Of a DNA stretch of 64,000 bases, positions 1 to 22,743 are shown in pieces (within the stretch, counting starts at the first letter, position 1; every line of letters begins with the position of its first letter). This DNA comes from Bugula neritina (taxonomy: Eukaryota; Bryozoa; Gymnolaemata; Cheilostomatida; Bugulidae), in the NCBI GenBank assembly GCA_964035545.1, contig OZ037769.1, forward strand, positions 4,401,929-4,465,928, written 5' to 3'. Below the pieces are notes generated by a model. The model did no database searches. It saw only the letters and a list, made by a program, of their open reading frames with translations, and was not told where the DNA came from. Both the position numbers and the translations under genes were made by a program.

Positions 1-806
1 AATCTAACAATTTCTGTATCTTTGAAAATGTTACATACTCAAGTTAATAATAATTACTTGTGACTATTTGTCATTGCCGGTTAAGTGAACATAATGGACT
101 CATTAATTCTTGCAATAGCCCCAGGCACTTGTTGCAACTATACAATCACGAGTATAAGTATTGCTGAAAGCTATTACAGGTCACCAGTTGCAGAGGTTTA
201 GAGACGCTCTCTGGGAAAAACATGACGCCTCATATTTTAGTCCCTGGGCAAAACACTGGCTTTTCAAAATTACATGTTGTTATCACGTGATCTGCCAGTG
301 TCCGGTCCATGACAACTATACGATAAGGTTTATAAATTACTGTATATCAGGCAATGCATTGCAAGTGTATAGTCAAACTTTGCACAATGCCATGACACGA
401 CCTTCGTGCAAGCGTAACAACAACAAATGCTATTTTTATACTACTGGTCACTGAATGTTGGCGCAACTTGAAACTTAAATACTAGTTGGACACCCTGTGG
501 CCTCCCAGTGCTGGTAGTTCGTTGATGGAGTTGATCAGGAACTAAGTAGCTGATGCTAAGTATCAATTTGTTTTTTGATCATTTACTCAGTAAGTAAACT
601 AAAAATACATGCCAAGTACAAAAGAATGATTTGTATTCCCCTAGTATATTCTACCCTAGCAATTCCATTTAAATAATTAAAGTAGCTGAAAGCCAATGGA
701 AACCAATGAAGCTGCACTCGATGGCCCCTTCATTGTAAGTGGCCAGTATGAAAAGCTAGAGATTGCCATAACTTGAATAAGTAAGTATATTCCAAGTACA
801 ACTTAC
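1..806. other. Non-coding or intronic sequence left of the last visible TMEM134 exon
   Basis: I found no exon with family similarity here. The 97-codon open frame at 161-454 has no recognisable domain and no splice support. Most of this stretch is probably the last intron of the TMEM134-like gene. Confidence 0.4.
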
Positions 807-3800
807 TTCCTGGTATGAGAAGAATTAGCCCTCCGACAATGAATAGCAGGTACTTCAAGTCTGAAATATATTCCATACATTAATAAAATATAACTCAAGT
901 GAAGATAAAGCAAACACCAGAGTATAATACACAATACAATATATAATTAGAGAGTATATCATTATAGAATAACCAAAATATCTGTAGTATACCTACTATT
1001 TATCTACAGTACACTTACTATTTAACTACAGTACACCTAACATTCACATACACCTACCTACAATCACAACTAAAAGATGGTGAGAATAACAACAGTTATG
1101 TAAACACAATGCTGGTACCAGGAACTATGCATAAGAGATTAGAATACAACACAGTCCATCATAGTACTCATAGCTGATAACAGTAATATAATAATAATGT
1201 AATATAATAACATAATATAGTCCACAATTAGATTGTAAATTAATCTAAGTAGAAGTTTCTTCAGATGGCACTACAATGCTGAACGTGATGTAATATTATT
1301 TTCTCTTCACCCAAGCTGTGACCTTAATTCTATAAATTATAATTCCTTTATAAATGTTAAGATATCTTCAATATCATGACAAACAAGCTCACGTTCTAAA
1401 GTCTGCAAGCAATTAGACCAGGGCAGGGTAGGAATTACATAATCGTGTGCATTGACAACTACTGGGAAATGCGACAATGATATTTAAAGTTATCACATAA
1501 TGATAAGTAACAGATAAACTACTAGATTTTTATCAAAAACTGTAGGACTAACAAAATATTTTTCTTTGAAGTTTTTAGTAACTTTCAAAGGTGACAAAAC
1601 TGAGTATTTTTATGATTAAAACTAATGAAATGCCGGTGTTACCAAATCACTTTAAGAATCGTTGTCAACTGTATGTAGTGCTAGTAATGACTTCAACTAC
1701 TAACTAATGACTGCTAACTAATAACTACTAACTAATGACTATTAACTAGTAACTACTAACTAGTAACTACAAACTAGTAAATACTAACTAGTAAATATTA
1801 ACTAGTAACTACAAGCTAGTAACTACTAACTAGTAACTACTAACTAATGACTGCTAACTAATAACTAGTAACTACTAACTGGTGACTGTACTAACTAGTA
1901 ACTACAATAACCAACTAACACGCTGTTAACTTACCATCCTTGTAATTTGTCATATATCCTATGATGACTCCCAGAATGACTAAACCTGAAAGAAAATTTT
2001 AGAATTACAATGCTTGCATTGATATATGAATTGCAGAATACATTAGGCTGACCAGACTGACCAGTATATTCTATACAGTATATTCTATACAGTATATTCT
2101 ATACAGTATATTCTATACAGTATATTCTATACTATATATTCTATACAGTATAATTTATACAGCATATTCTATACAGTATATTCTATACAGTATATTCTAT
2201 ACTATATATTTTATACAGTATAATTTATACAGCATACTCTATAGTCTATACAATATATTCTACCCAGTGTATTATTCTATACAATATATTCTATACGGTA
2301 TGTTTGATACAGTATACTCTACAGTCTACAACTTGTATAATACTCCGTGTGGTATTGCATATAGAAGATTCATGTGCCATGCACTAATACAACTCTCGGT
2401 AACATATCATGAGATATTATCATACATACTACAAGATAATCACAGCAACTGTCAATTTCTCACCCATAAACCAACTCTTCTACTGAAACACACACAACTC
2501 TCACACCAATAAAGAAGTGGTTGATATTTACCTAGACCTAACATTGTCAGCACTATAGAGCCAAGGTACACTTTCCAATTCTTCCTTATAGTCGGGTGCT
2601 TTATTACCCTACAATATATATACACGCATAACGTTCAATAACACGACATAAAATGTTGTGTGTGTTGTGTGTGTTGTGTGTGCTGTGTGTGCTGTGTGTG
2701 TTGTGTGTGTTGTGCGTGTTGTGTGTGCTGTGTGCTCTGTGTGTGAGTGTACATTTACATAAAATAATGTGGCTGCAATATTACACATGAAAACCACTTT
2801 AATAATATACCACAATAATATACTCAGTAATAACACAGCGTAACAAGATACAATAACACAAAATACATATAATATCTACGCAATAAAAGACAAAATAAAC
2901 AATATTTATTAAACTAGTCATTATAAAACATCTAGATAATTTATTGCACACAATTAAGTCAGTTAATACACTGGAGAGCTAAAGTGACATGCACTAAAAC
3001 ATGTGGAAGACAGATTATGTAAATTAGGGAGTAAATTTATTCAAATATCATCCTATAACATTATAACAGAATAGCCTGAGGCCCTAGTCCAGTTATAGAG
3101 GAGCTGTATAACTGTATAGACTAGTGGTACGTGTCTACATTTCCTAGCCTCAGGTCTACATTTCCTAGCCTCAGGGGAGTCGCCGTACAGTATATAGAAT
3201 GATTGATTGTTGCATAATAGAGGGCAATTAAAGCCAGGCAGAGTAAAGTTATCCCATGAAGACTAACAATTGCTTGAATAAACATTTATAAATAACACCT
3301 TCTGCCTAAGTGGATAGTGGATAGGGAGAGTGTGTAGTTAGTGAACAGCTATTGAAAAGTATTCCAATAATACTAAAAATGATTAGAAAGAAAGCCACTA
3401 CCAACAGTGAAAGAGAGTAGAATACTGCATGAAAAATGGTTACCATAACACAGTGCAACATAATAAACTTACAGCTGTGTAGGTGTATATATAACATAGT
3501 TACCTGCAGAGACAAGAGGTGTTGGCTCTTTCTATCTCACTATTCACCTGATCATCAACACTAGGGGAGTCTGAGATGAGTCTTTTGTATGTACTAGACA
3601 AATAGACACAAGTATGAGTGAGTGGTGTATTGAATATTGCAGTCTAACACAGTATTTCTGTATCAGTTTAGCTCTTTAGGAGAGCAGGCGTGGTCTAGGG
3701 GTTAGATTGTTTGGCTTAGTAAACAGGAAGTCATGGGTTCGAATCCCAGTAAAGGCCATTGGAGATGTTAGGAAGAGCATCTAGTCATAATTGCCCCAGT

Positions 3801-5294
3801 GCCACATCTGAATAAGTCCTTAGATTGCTTTAAAAACCCTTTCAATCAGGGGTTCTCACAGGGAAAGTGACTATAAACTTAGTATTGCTCTTTAAAACTG
3901 CATTTGAAGAGCCAAGAATGATTCACATGTTATCTTAATTTCCACTCAGCCTAAAGTTTGCAATACTACAGCATAAGCTAAACTGGTATGTTAGTTATCA
4001 CATGATTCAACCTTCAGTCACCTTTAAAACATTTCAAATATGAATGTCAGAGTGACCAGTTGCCAGTGGCAACCACTCTAACGCTACTCTGGGGTCACGT
4101 GGGCATAGATTACTAGTTACTAAGTATTACTAGTGTATTAATCAGCCCCAAACCTCTCAGTCACCCGTAACTGGGCTGTGTGTAGGATGTGTTGTACCCA
4201 TTGGACTGGAACAGTTATATTGCAGTGTATTTACCTTAGAGTAAAATTTAAAATAACTTAGTGAATAATACAAGTATATACCCTGAGGCACAATAGTTGA
4301 ATGCAACAAATGAGTGGGAGGGGGTGGAGTGGAGGAGGGGGTGGAGTGGGGAGGATACAGAGTAGGAAGAGGGGAGAGAAGCTGTAATGATTAGAGAGGA
4401 TGGTTTGACATCAAGTAATAGAGGGTGATTAAACGCCAAAAGGTAGAAGAATGGGGAGATAACAACAGAAATGAGAAACACCAATCAGATAACAGAAGAA
4501 GGCTACATACCTCTCTTCAACTTTAGTCTGAGACGGAAGTACAGCAGGATGACTCACCAGATGCACTTCGGACGGCTCCACGGCTGCAGGGGGCTGAAAT
4601 GTTTACGTCAAGATAGAAGCATTTTCCTGACAGTTTTGTATATTTGTAGCACACAAATCACTAATAAAAAATTTATCAACAGAAGCAGTGCACAGTCTAA
4701 AAAATATCAACTGTAGATGAACCAGCATTGGATGTTTTGTCACTTTCAACACAGGCTCATATCAAACAAATAGTAAATGGTAGATCTCAGAACATGAGAG
4801 GTTATACAATACGAGTTATCCCGAGAATCTGCATGTAGCCCTCATAAATACTCACAAAACATGCCAACAGACCTATTACATATATCATAATACACATCAT
4901 CACATATATCGCACTGATGTCTACTTACAGTTGCAGCATCATTCTCGATCTCTACGACATGAACTGTTGGCAAGCTGCTACTGAGACTACCGCGACAGGA
5001 GCTGCCGGCGGGCGACCCAGAAACTACGTCAGCCTCTGATGCATCCGAGGTGTGTCGCTGACTGCTGCCACCTTTACACCACTCTGCCTCGCTTTGGGCA
5101 ACGTCCTCCTTGCCGTACTTATTGGCATCGTCGGTGGAGTTACGGTGAGAGTGGGCTATGGATGCCAACTTACTAGCAGGGGCAGTTAATATACGAGGTT
5201 TAGGAATAAAGTTTGAAGCTTTGCTTTTCTTAGCCCTATTGCTTGACTCTTCATCCGAATCGAGCAAAATGTTATGATCGTAGTCTTCGGCCAT
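807..5294 (-). CDS. TMEM134: TMEM134-like (DUF872 family) membrane protein, 3' end missing
   Basis: Six exons can be joined in frame: 4929-5294, 4511-4593, 3504-3593, 2532-2608, 1935-1985 and 807-860, all with GT-AG sites. The first ATG in good context is at 5294 (MAEDYDHNILLDSDEE); a TTG three codons upstream is not a likely start. About 240 residues are visible. Residues 1-180 are a hydrophilic, Ser/Asp/Glu-rich cytosolic region. Then comes KHPTIRKNWKVYLGS, a hydrophobic segment (about 195-216), a short loop, and a second hydrophobic segment (224-240) ending LIPG. The order HP-x-I-x-KN, membrane segment, loop, membrane segment with PG matches vertebrate TMEM134, remembered as QHPLIQKN and LLLVPG. 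The family also includes TMEM230; members are two-pass proteins of internal membranes, and the precise role here is unknown. The expected final exon (YHxxxxY... tail) was not found between 1 and 806, so it probably lies outside the window. Confidence 0.85.
1690..1919. repeat. Degenerate TAACTA-type tandem repeat
   Basis: Repeated units of the form ACTAACTAGTAACTA, with many substitutions, fill an intron of the TMEM134-like gene just before exon 5. Confidence 0.85.
2068..2260. repeat. Minisatellite of about 14 bp (CAGTATATTCTATA)
   Basis: The unit CAGTATATTCTATA is repeated head to tail more than ten times with small variants (TAATTTATACAGCA). It is intronic in the TMEM134-like gene. Confidence 0.9.
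2654..2748. repeat. TG-rich tandem repeat (TGTGTGTTG / TGTGTGCTG)
   Basis: Nine-base units alternating TGTGTGTTG and TGTGTGCTG. The THTTHTAH open frame on the minus strand is only a by-product of this repeat. Confidence 0.85.
3679..3882 (+). mobile_element. tRNA-derived SINE copy 1
   Basis: The head reads TGGTCTAGGGGTTAG ... CTTAGTAAACA ... GGTTCGAATCC, that is, a pol III A box, a tRNA-Thr(AGU)-like anticodon region and a B box. It is followed by the family body (GGCCATTGG..GATGTTAGGAAGAGCATC..AGTCATAATTGC) and the tail GTGACTATAAACTT. It sits in intron 2 of the TMEM134-like gene, in the opposite orientation. Confidence 0.88.
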
Positions 5295-8200
5295 GTTGTC
5301 CAAACAAGGTCAATATAGAGGCCAGGACAGGGCTGCAGGCTTAGATTATATTACCTGTAATGTATACATGCTGTAGTGTCACTTATTTAATACCAGTAGA
5401 TATTGTGCAGTATTGACAGTGCAAACTCAGTATGAAGATCAACTGTGTTGAGCATTGAAAACCTGATGAATCAATGATCCACCAAGCATACTAAACTAGG
5501 AGACTGGGCTATCTATTACCAAGTAGCTTTATAAAAAACAGTAAAAATTTATCACTATCTTTTTTTGCATATTCCAAGCTTGCAAAATTATGATAGTCTA
5601 AGCTTCATGACACAAAAAGTCTTGGAAATGAGAGATATGTTATCAGTACAATTTTCAAAAAAATTCGAACACACTGATGCATTTATTAAAGCTAAAATTA
5701 GAAACCCAAACAAAATAAAATACTGGACTGGTTGTTATCTCCCTTCCAATAAGCTACATTTCCTTTTAACAAATTAAAAGCAGGACAAGCTGATGTCTTG
5801 GCAAATGGAACTCCACTTACCATATTCTAATCAATATCAACATAACAGTAATATCTAAATGATGTAGCATCATTGTCCATATGGAGAACAAATGAGAACT
5901 AAAACAACTTTTCAGTGATGTAGAACTATAAATTATGTACTCCCCCCCCAAAGGAAACCATTATTTTTCTAGTTTAGTGGATAGATCTTGGTCTACTTAT
6001 GATATTCTAAGCCGATAAAACAAATAAAGTGCATATGATGGTATGTGTCATCCAACAGTCAATAGTTCAACAAGGCTTCCACATTAGGAGCTGGACACCC
6101 AATAGGAATCATAGGCAACATTAATATTAACTTTGCATCAAAAAAAATGAAAAAACTCTCATCAAGCTTTTGATAAAGAAATGTACATAAGGAGGTCAGA
6201 GTTACAGTCCAGTTAGAGCACATTTTTGTGACAGTTGCACAAAAGTGCAGTCCGCTTATGTCTGAGCTAACATTATTGTTTATCAGAAGTTTGACCTGAT
6301 ATTTTTTACTTTCTAGACTGTGAAAGTCAGATTGTTATCCCCAACAGCAGTATTGATGAGATTTAGATGTTAAGGGAAAAAATACAGAGAAAGATTAAGT
6401 TATCAAAATGCTAAATGTTATGATGACTGGCCGGACTGGGCTTTAGATGGACATGGTATCTTATCACATAGCCTACATCCATATACCAGGATACACAACA
6501 ACTTGCTGAGATAAGAGATGTGCATTGGTGAGCATTTAGTTAGTATATCAGCGATGAGGTCTTTGACATATCAGAGCACATGATTAGTCTATAATTATGC
6601 GTAGCTATTATATAGAAATGTCATTGGAGTATAATTTAGATGGTTGAGACATTCAAAAGGCATTACAATTTTCAACTTGAAAAAATTATGTCGTCACTTC
6701 AGTAGAGAAATCTAAAATAGATTTAGATGAATTCGAAATTTTTTTCAAGAAGCAAATTGAATATTTTATTATCACCATAGTATGACCATGTGCAAGTGAA
6801 AGGGAAATGAACATTTTAGTTATTTTTTCAAACACAGTGCCCTGAGACCAGTTGATGTAAATGCAATTTTGATTAAAAATTGTTCAATTACAATTACAAC
6901 AATAAAGGTAATGAATATTTCTGTATGTATTGCTAGCATAGATTATAGGCCAGAAATGCAAAAAAACAGCAAACCAGATGTAGACCAGTTTCAAACTTGT
7001 TTAATTTAGTGTTATTTAATATGACTATCACTGATACAGGAAAAAACTAAAATTCAGAAAACACTTGAGTTGGGCCTATGCTTGTGACTTGAAATATTTG
7101 GAGCTTTTCCTAAGACACGGCTCAATTCTTGGACAAGAATTGGCTTACACTCACAGCACAGCATTGAAAATGAGAAAATTGATACCAGTGGCCATGAGAA
7201 GGGCAAGACAAGTTCTAAAGACAAGACAAGACAGTGAAATAAAGACAAGTATTTAACCTTAGCTTACGCTTGCAATGACCAGGCTTTAAACAGTAACACC
7301 ATTGATGAATTATAAATGTTTGAAATTGAAGGATAGACATCTTTTGTGCGCATGATTATGCTGATGTTTATAAATACGGCTACAATATATATTAGCCACA
7401 AGAACTAGGCATCCCAACTATTGACTTTCACTTTAGACACAATTACAAAAATTCAAATTTCCATCTTAACCTAACTAACACTTGCAATCATAATTATATT
7501 GATAGCAGATAGAACTGTAAAAGTAAAACTACTAGAAGTTTTAGTATTAGTATTACTATTATTACTATTAGTATTAGACTTACTCTTAGTATTAAAATAA
7601 TTATTATAATTTAAATTACAATTTTATCAAGAAAATAATATTAATATGATTTATTAACAAATATGGATAGTAAATATAATATTAACTATAATCATAATAA
7701 TAATCATAATGAGTATCAGTTGATAATGGTGTATTATATTATTAATATTCTTATAGTTATTCCATTATTCTGACTTATCACTTATGGTTATTCATAATAA
7801 TATTATTATTAGATTTAGTATTTCTAATCACTAATCAGTAAATTACTAATATTCATATTTATATTAATATTAGATTTATTCTGAAGTAAAATAATCAAAT
7901 ATTATTTCATTTTTAATACTATTAATATTATTCTATAATTATTTATATTAACAATAAAATTATTAATTAATATATTCTATTTTTTCAATATTCACAGAAT
8001 AAAAAAAATCATATTCATATTGAATAACTATAAGAATTTGATATATAATTTCATGAAATTGAATCATTATGATTATCATGATGGTGGTGATGATCATGAT
8101 GATCATGATGATTATCATCATGAAGTGATCATGATGATCATGATGATCATGGACATGATGATAGCAGCAGTAGACGTAGCGGTAGTGTCTTACCAATAAA

Positions 8201-10475
8201 TGAATAATGCACTAAGAAGCACAAAAGTAAACTAACATCAGTAGAATTATTGCATTAATTTCAAGTGATCACGATTATGCTTCACAATGAATATACCCAA
8301 ACAGTCGAGCAGAAAGGATTTATTACTAAAACAATAATTATCCAAGACGAGAATAACCACAGTGTGCCATTGTGAAGAGTAAAGTTCAGTCAATGTAGCC
8401 TGCGAGCTAATTAGCAATAAAAATCATTGCTGAGTACTGTTGTCACAACTTTATTCTTTATATTAGCTAAATTTAATTACGTTAGTTTACAGGCTATAAA
8501 CAAAGTTGATCATTCATTTCCAGAAGCAAAAACAAGAGGAGATAATCTTTTTGTCGAGAAAATACAACTCCTAATAATACAATATTATTTTGTTGTATAG
8601 GCAAATAATGCAAAAATTACGTGCCATGCTGAATTTTTGTTATTGTGCAGCTTTACAATATTTTGTAAGCCTTTATAAATTTCCTGCATCAATTATTGCA
8701 TTTTAGTGCTAATAAATTTAATGAAGCCAATTGTTTGTATAAACATTATAATGTAGTGTTTTATTTAATGATATATAAATCAATTCATTTGATCTGCATG
8801 CATAAGTGTTGTAGTATTGCCGAAGATAGCTGCCGTTTGTTGTAAACAAAATAATCTTTTGGAGTTGTTTTAATAATGCAGAGAAAGGCTACAACACACT
8901 TGCTCTTAACCTGCTTCTATAAATGTTTTAAAGCAACATATACCCACGTAATATTCTGAAAAATATAAAGTTTTGTTTGTTGTACAGATAGTGATAATTG
9001 CATTAAGCCAATAAGGTTTGGTTTTATAGGGCTATGTGACAATATTTTTTATTTGAATCAATTTTTAAATCAAAGGTAGTTGTGACTTGTAAAAAGCTGA
9101 TACGTTATATTGCGTGGTAAAATGTAAAAGCAAGTACTTTCTCTGCTCCTCTACAGTAAATAAGGAATGGCTTGTGTTATGTGTTGCTAATCATGTATTT
9201 CCAGATGTTTAGTAAGAATATCGTTACCAGGTTTGCGACTACTATATTATCTGTGACAGCGCTCATACCTTTATGAGAAACAATACAGGGTTCTTTTTTA
9301 TATAGTTTGGAGTTATCCTATATATATTTCAACATAATATTATGTCAAGTACAGCCAATTAAACCATTAGCCGCAATATAACAAAGCAGTTAAAATACAT
9401 GATAATAACTCTGTAAAATCAAACTGCCACTAAAATAAGACAATATTTAGTGGTATAATTTAGATATCTAGCTATAGTGGTGACTTATTGAAAGAAAACT
9501 ATGCTAAATATACTATTTAAGTTGTCAAAATCTTTAAATATTCAAATCAATTGTTTGCAGTCAATTAAGAATACTCTTATTCAACATCTTGTCATTTTAT
9601 ATTGCATTATAAATATATAATATCACTTCATATTATAATTACATGATTTTATTTTTCATATCAATATTTTATATTACACTTCTAAAATGTTAGAAAACAG
9701 CAGTGATATAAAGTAAGTATAGCATGGTATTAAAGTTAAAATTTGTGACATAGTATTACAAATAGCTAAAATATATCCTAATTCCTAAGACTGAATTACA
9801 TTTGAATTTTAAGATATTTGTGATTCTAACCAACAGAGATGCTTCTAGCATGAGTTCATTTAACATATTTTGTAGTTTTCTTACAACTTGTAATTTACTT
9901 CATAACAGATTCTGAGTTTAAAACAAGTTAGCAATAAATTATTGACATTTTATCTATAAAGTATGTTCCATGTTTATATAATTGTGGAGTGAGGAAGGGG
10001 GTAAGAGATAAAAGTTAGAGGGATATACAGGTTACATATGAAGTATCAATTCCTATCAATACAGCTTTGACACCAAATTTAGCATCAGTGTCCAAATTTA
10101 AACAACTATCCACTAGAAAGCGCAATAACACAAAGGCAGTTTAAAAACATAGCAAAACAGGCATATGTGAGAAATATGACATTTGAAATAATTTTTGTGT
10201 CATCTTGCATATAATTGTGTAAAAGAGTGATCTCATTTATAAGTATGTAATACAAAAAATATAGTCTACTAATAATTTATTATTTGATTGTTAATTTTTT
10301 TTCTTCTGAGACTACACATGATCATCTGTGTTATTCAACTATATATAAAGCAATAGCCTGTATTTGGTCAACTAGTGATAAAAGTAAAACAATAAATTAT
10401 ATTGTAAAAGAGTAGGAATGTTTTCTTGCAGTTTTCTCAATTAGGAATTACAAAGAAGTTATTAATTATTGTTTA
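5295..10475. other. Intergenic region without supported gene
   Basis: This 5 kb gap lies between the 5' end of the TMEM134-like gene and the 3' end of DEG/ENaC gene A. It contains very AT-rich stretches (7540-8000), an ATGATC repeat near 8062-8165 and a few short open frames (5565-5777, 7065-7256) without recognisable domains or splice context. Decayed transposon sequence is possible, but I could not prove it. Confidence 0.5.
8062..8165. repeat. ATGATCATG tandem repeat
   Basis: Repeated ATGATCATGATG units containing the palindrome TGATCA. The His/Ile-rich open frame on the minus strand arises from this repeat. Confidence 0.8.
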
Positions 10476-20525
<10,050 letters not shown>

Positions 20526-22743
20526 TGTCCCCTATAAGTTTAGTAATAAAAAGCCTCAACAGTAAATCATTTAGTATATACTTCAGTTATATATAGTTAC
20601 GGTCACATTTGGTTGATCCTTAACAAAGAATTACTTTTATAGTGCTCATATTTGTAATATGAAAAGCAAAGCAAATAAAAAGCAGCTTAGTATACTTCTA
20701 GCTTTTTAAAATAATATTTTAACTTCAACTGTTTGATATTAACAACTTTAATAAGTGCATCAAGCATTTAATCTATAACATTTAGCTGTTTTTGTGGTTT
20801 AATAGCATCATTTTACTTCTGAAATTAAGATTAAAATTCAATTTTATTTAGAAATAAATATTTGTAATTTACAAACTTACTAGAGGTTAAATGAAAGAAA
20901 GTTTTGGTGGCAGAAACAATTACTTTTCAATAGGCGAATTCCCACCAGATATGTATAATTAATATAAAATACTCACGCTGGTGTTTCTATTCTCTCCCAA
21001 ACTACAAGTTATCTTTTTTGCTAAGCACTGAAGTTATTTTTATATCACAATAAAATATTGCAAGCGATAATGAATCCTCAATTTAACACTGCGTGATTAG
21101 AAAACACTAATATTACACGTTGTCAACTGTTATCAACAGTTCAAGGATGAGTAAGCAGATAGTTACTTATACTTAAATATAGAAATTATACTTACTAAGT
21201 GAAGAGTCTATCCTTATTATTATAATTGCTTACGTCTAAGTCTCAATACTGTAGTTGAAGCTACTGTAGTGTGGGATAAGAACTATGCTAATATTTTACC
21301 TTCAAGTTTAATGTACCATGATGTTTGCATTGAGCATTATTATCATTATTATGTAAAAAGCAGAACAGATGCTTTTGGATAGCCTATAACAATTGCTCTA
21401 TCATTTACTGCAGTAGCATGTGCTCTGTAAAAACAGCAGTCATATAAAGGGTCCCTGCAAAGGCTTCCTTGTAACAAGGTATACTCATCATTAAGTATAC
21501 TCTGTTACATCTGGAAGCAGAATCTATTACAAACTATAGAATAGCTTATTGTAGCACATGTGTATGAGGTATATCAGTAGTTGCTTTCTTTAGTGAAATT
21601 AACAATGACATACTTGTTATTATTGCAACAGATGTGCATATTACAACATATGCCTTATACATCTAACTATCTTAGTTAATAGTGTGCAAGTAATGCACTT
21701 GACTAATAGAACTTTATATTCTTGGATTGTTTGATTATTGTATGAATATATTGCGAGCTATTTTCAGACTGTGTTGTTGTTGGAGTGAGTTTATATTGTG
21801 TATGGTAAGTATTTGGGATAATGCCAACATACCAATTTTATGTTATATAACACACAAAAAGTTTAAATCTCAGAATAACAGCAAAATTAAAGGTGTTTTA
21901 TAATTACACAATTCCTTATATAATTGCCTTGGTTAAAAAACTACAGCATGAGAAGTTGTCTTCTATGTTGTAGAGTGGTAGACAACTCCTTGGAGATGAA
22001 AATTTACGTATAAATTCAGGGTGGTTAAAAAGCTCCAGACTTGTGGTTTCCTAATTAGAAAGCATGTGATATGTAACAGTGTCATGAATTTCTATGCAGT
22101 TCATAATATTGATGATACAATTATTATGATGTTTGCTTTATTAAAATAGTAACTGAATTGCACTAAATATCCTATTATAAGACGATGTGAATTGTCAAAT
22201 TCGTGAAGAGAAAAAGAACTGGTTGTTTGTAAACTAATGTATTAAACATTGAATTAAGCTTAGATAAGCACATATCCATTGTAAAATAAAGCAATTTATG
22301 TTAAGCATTCACATTAATTTGCAGTCTGTAACACCATGTATGAATTAATTATCAGATTTTAAATATTGACTTCAAAATTGAAATGTGAAACATTAGCATT
22401 TTAAGATGCATACAAACAAATTTACAAAATACTTGTAAACAATTGTGAAACTTATTTAATAGTTTTATGAATGTTAAAATAAACAAATAACTCTGAAAAT
22501 ATTCTTTATAAAAACTAGAAAAATATGAAAAACTGTTAAACACACAAAATTATTATTGAAATCAAACTCTGTGGAATCAAGTAGCATCATAGTGTTGAAT
22601 TCTACGAGCAATTTCCATCATACCTTCGTAAGATTTGAGAAATACAAAATGGCATGAGCAGAAAACTTCTGCAGCAGAGTCGGGAATACAAGAAGACAAG
22701 GGAAGACAACTCCAAGGCCTTCAGTGAATCTCTTTTATGTGCT
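20526..22743. other. Intergenic spacer between DEG/ENaC genes A and B
   Basis: About 2.2 kb upstream of gene A and downstream of gene B. I see no exon, RNA gene or recognisable repeat; it should contain the promoter of gene A. Confidence 0.5.

Noticed and set aside
1690-2260. CRISPR-like regular repeats
   Set aside because: The repeats are contiguous and degenerate with no unique spacers, in a eukaryotic intron.
3700-3760. tRNA-Thr-like gene (also the heads of the other SINE copies)
   Set aside because: A and B boxes are present, but the acceptor stem does not pair and every copy continues into the same SINE body.
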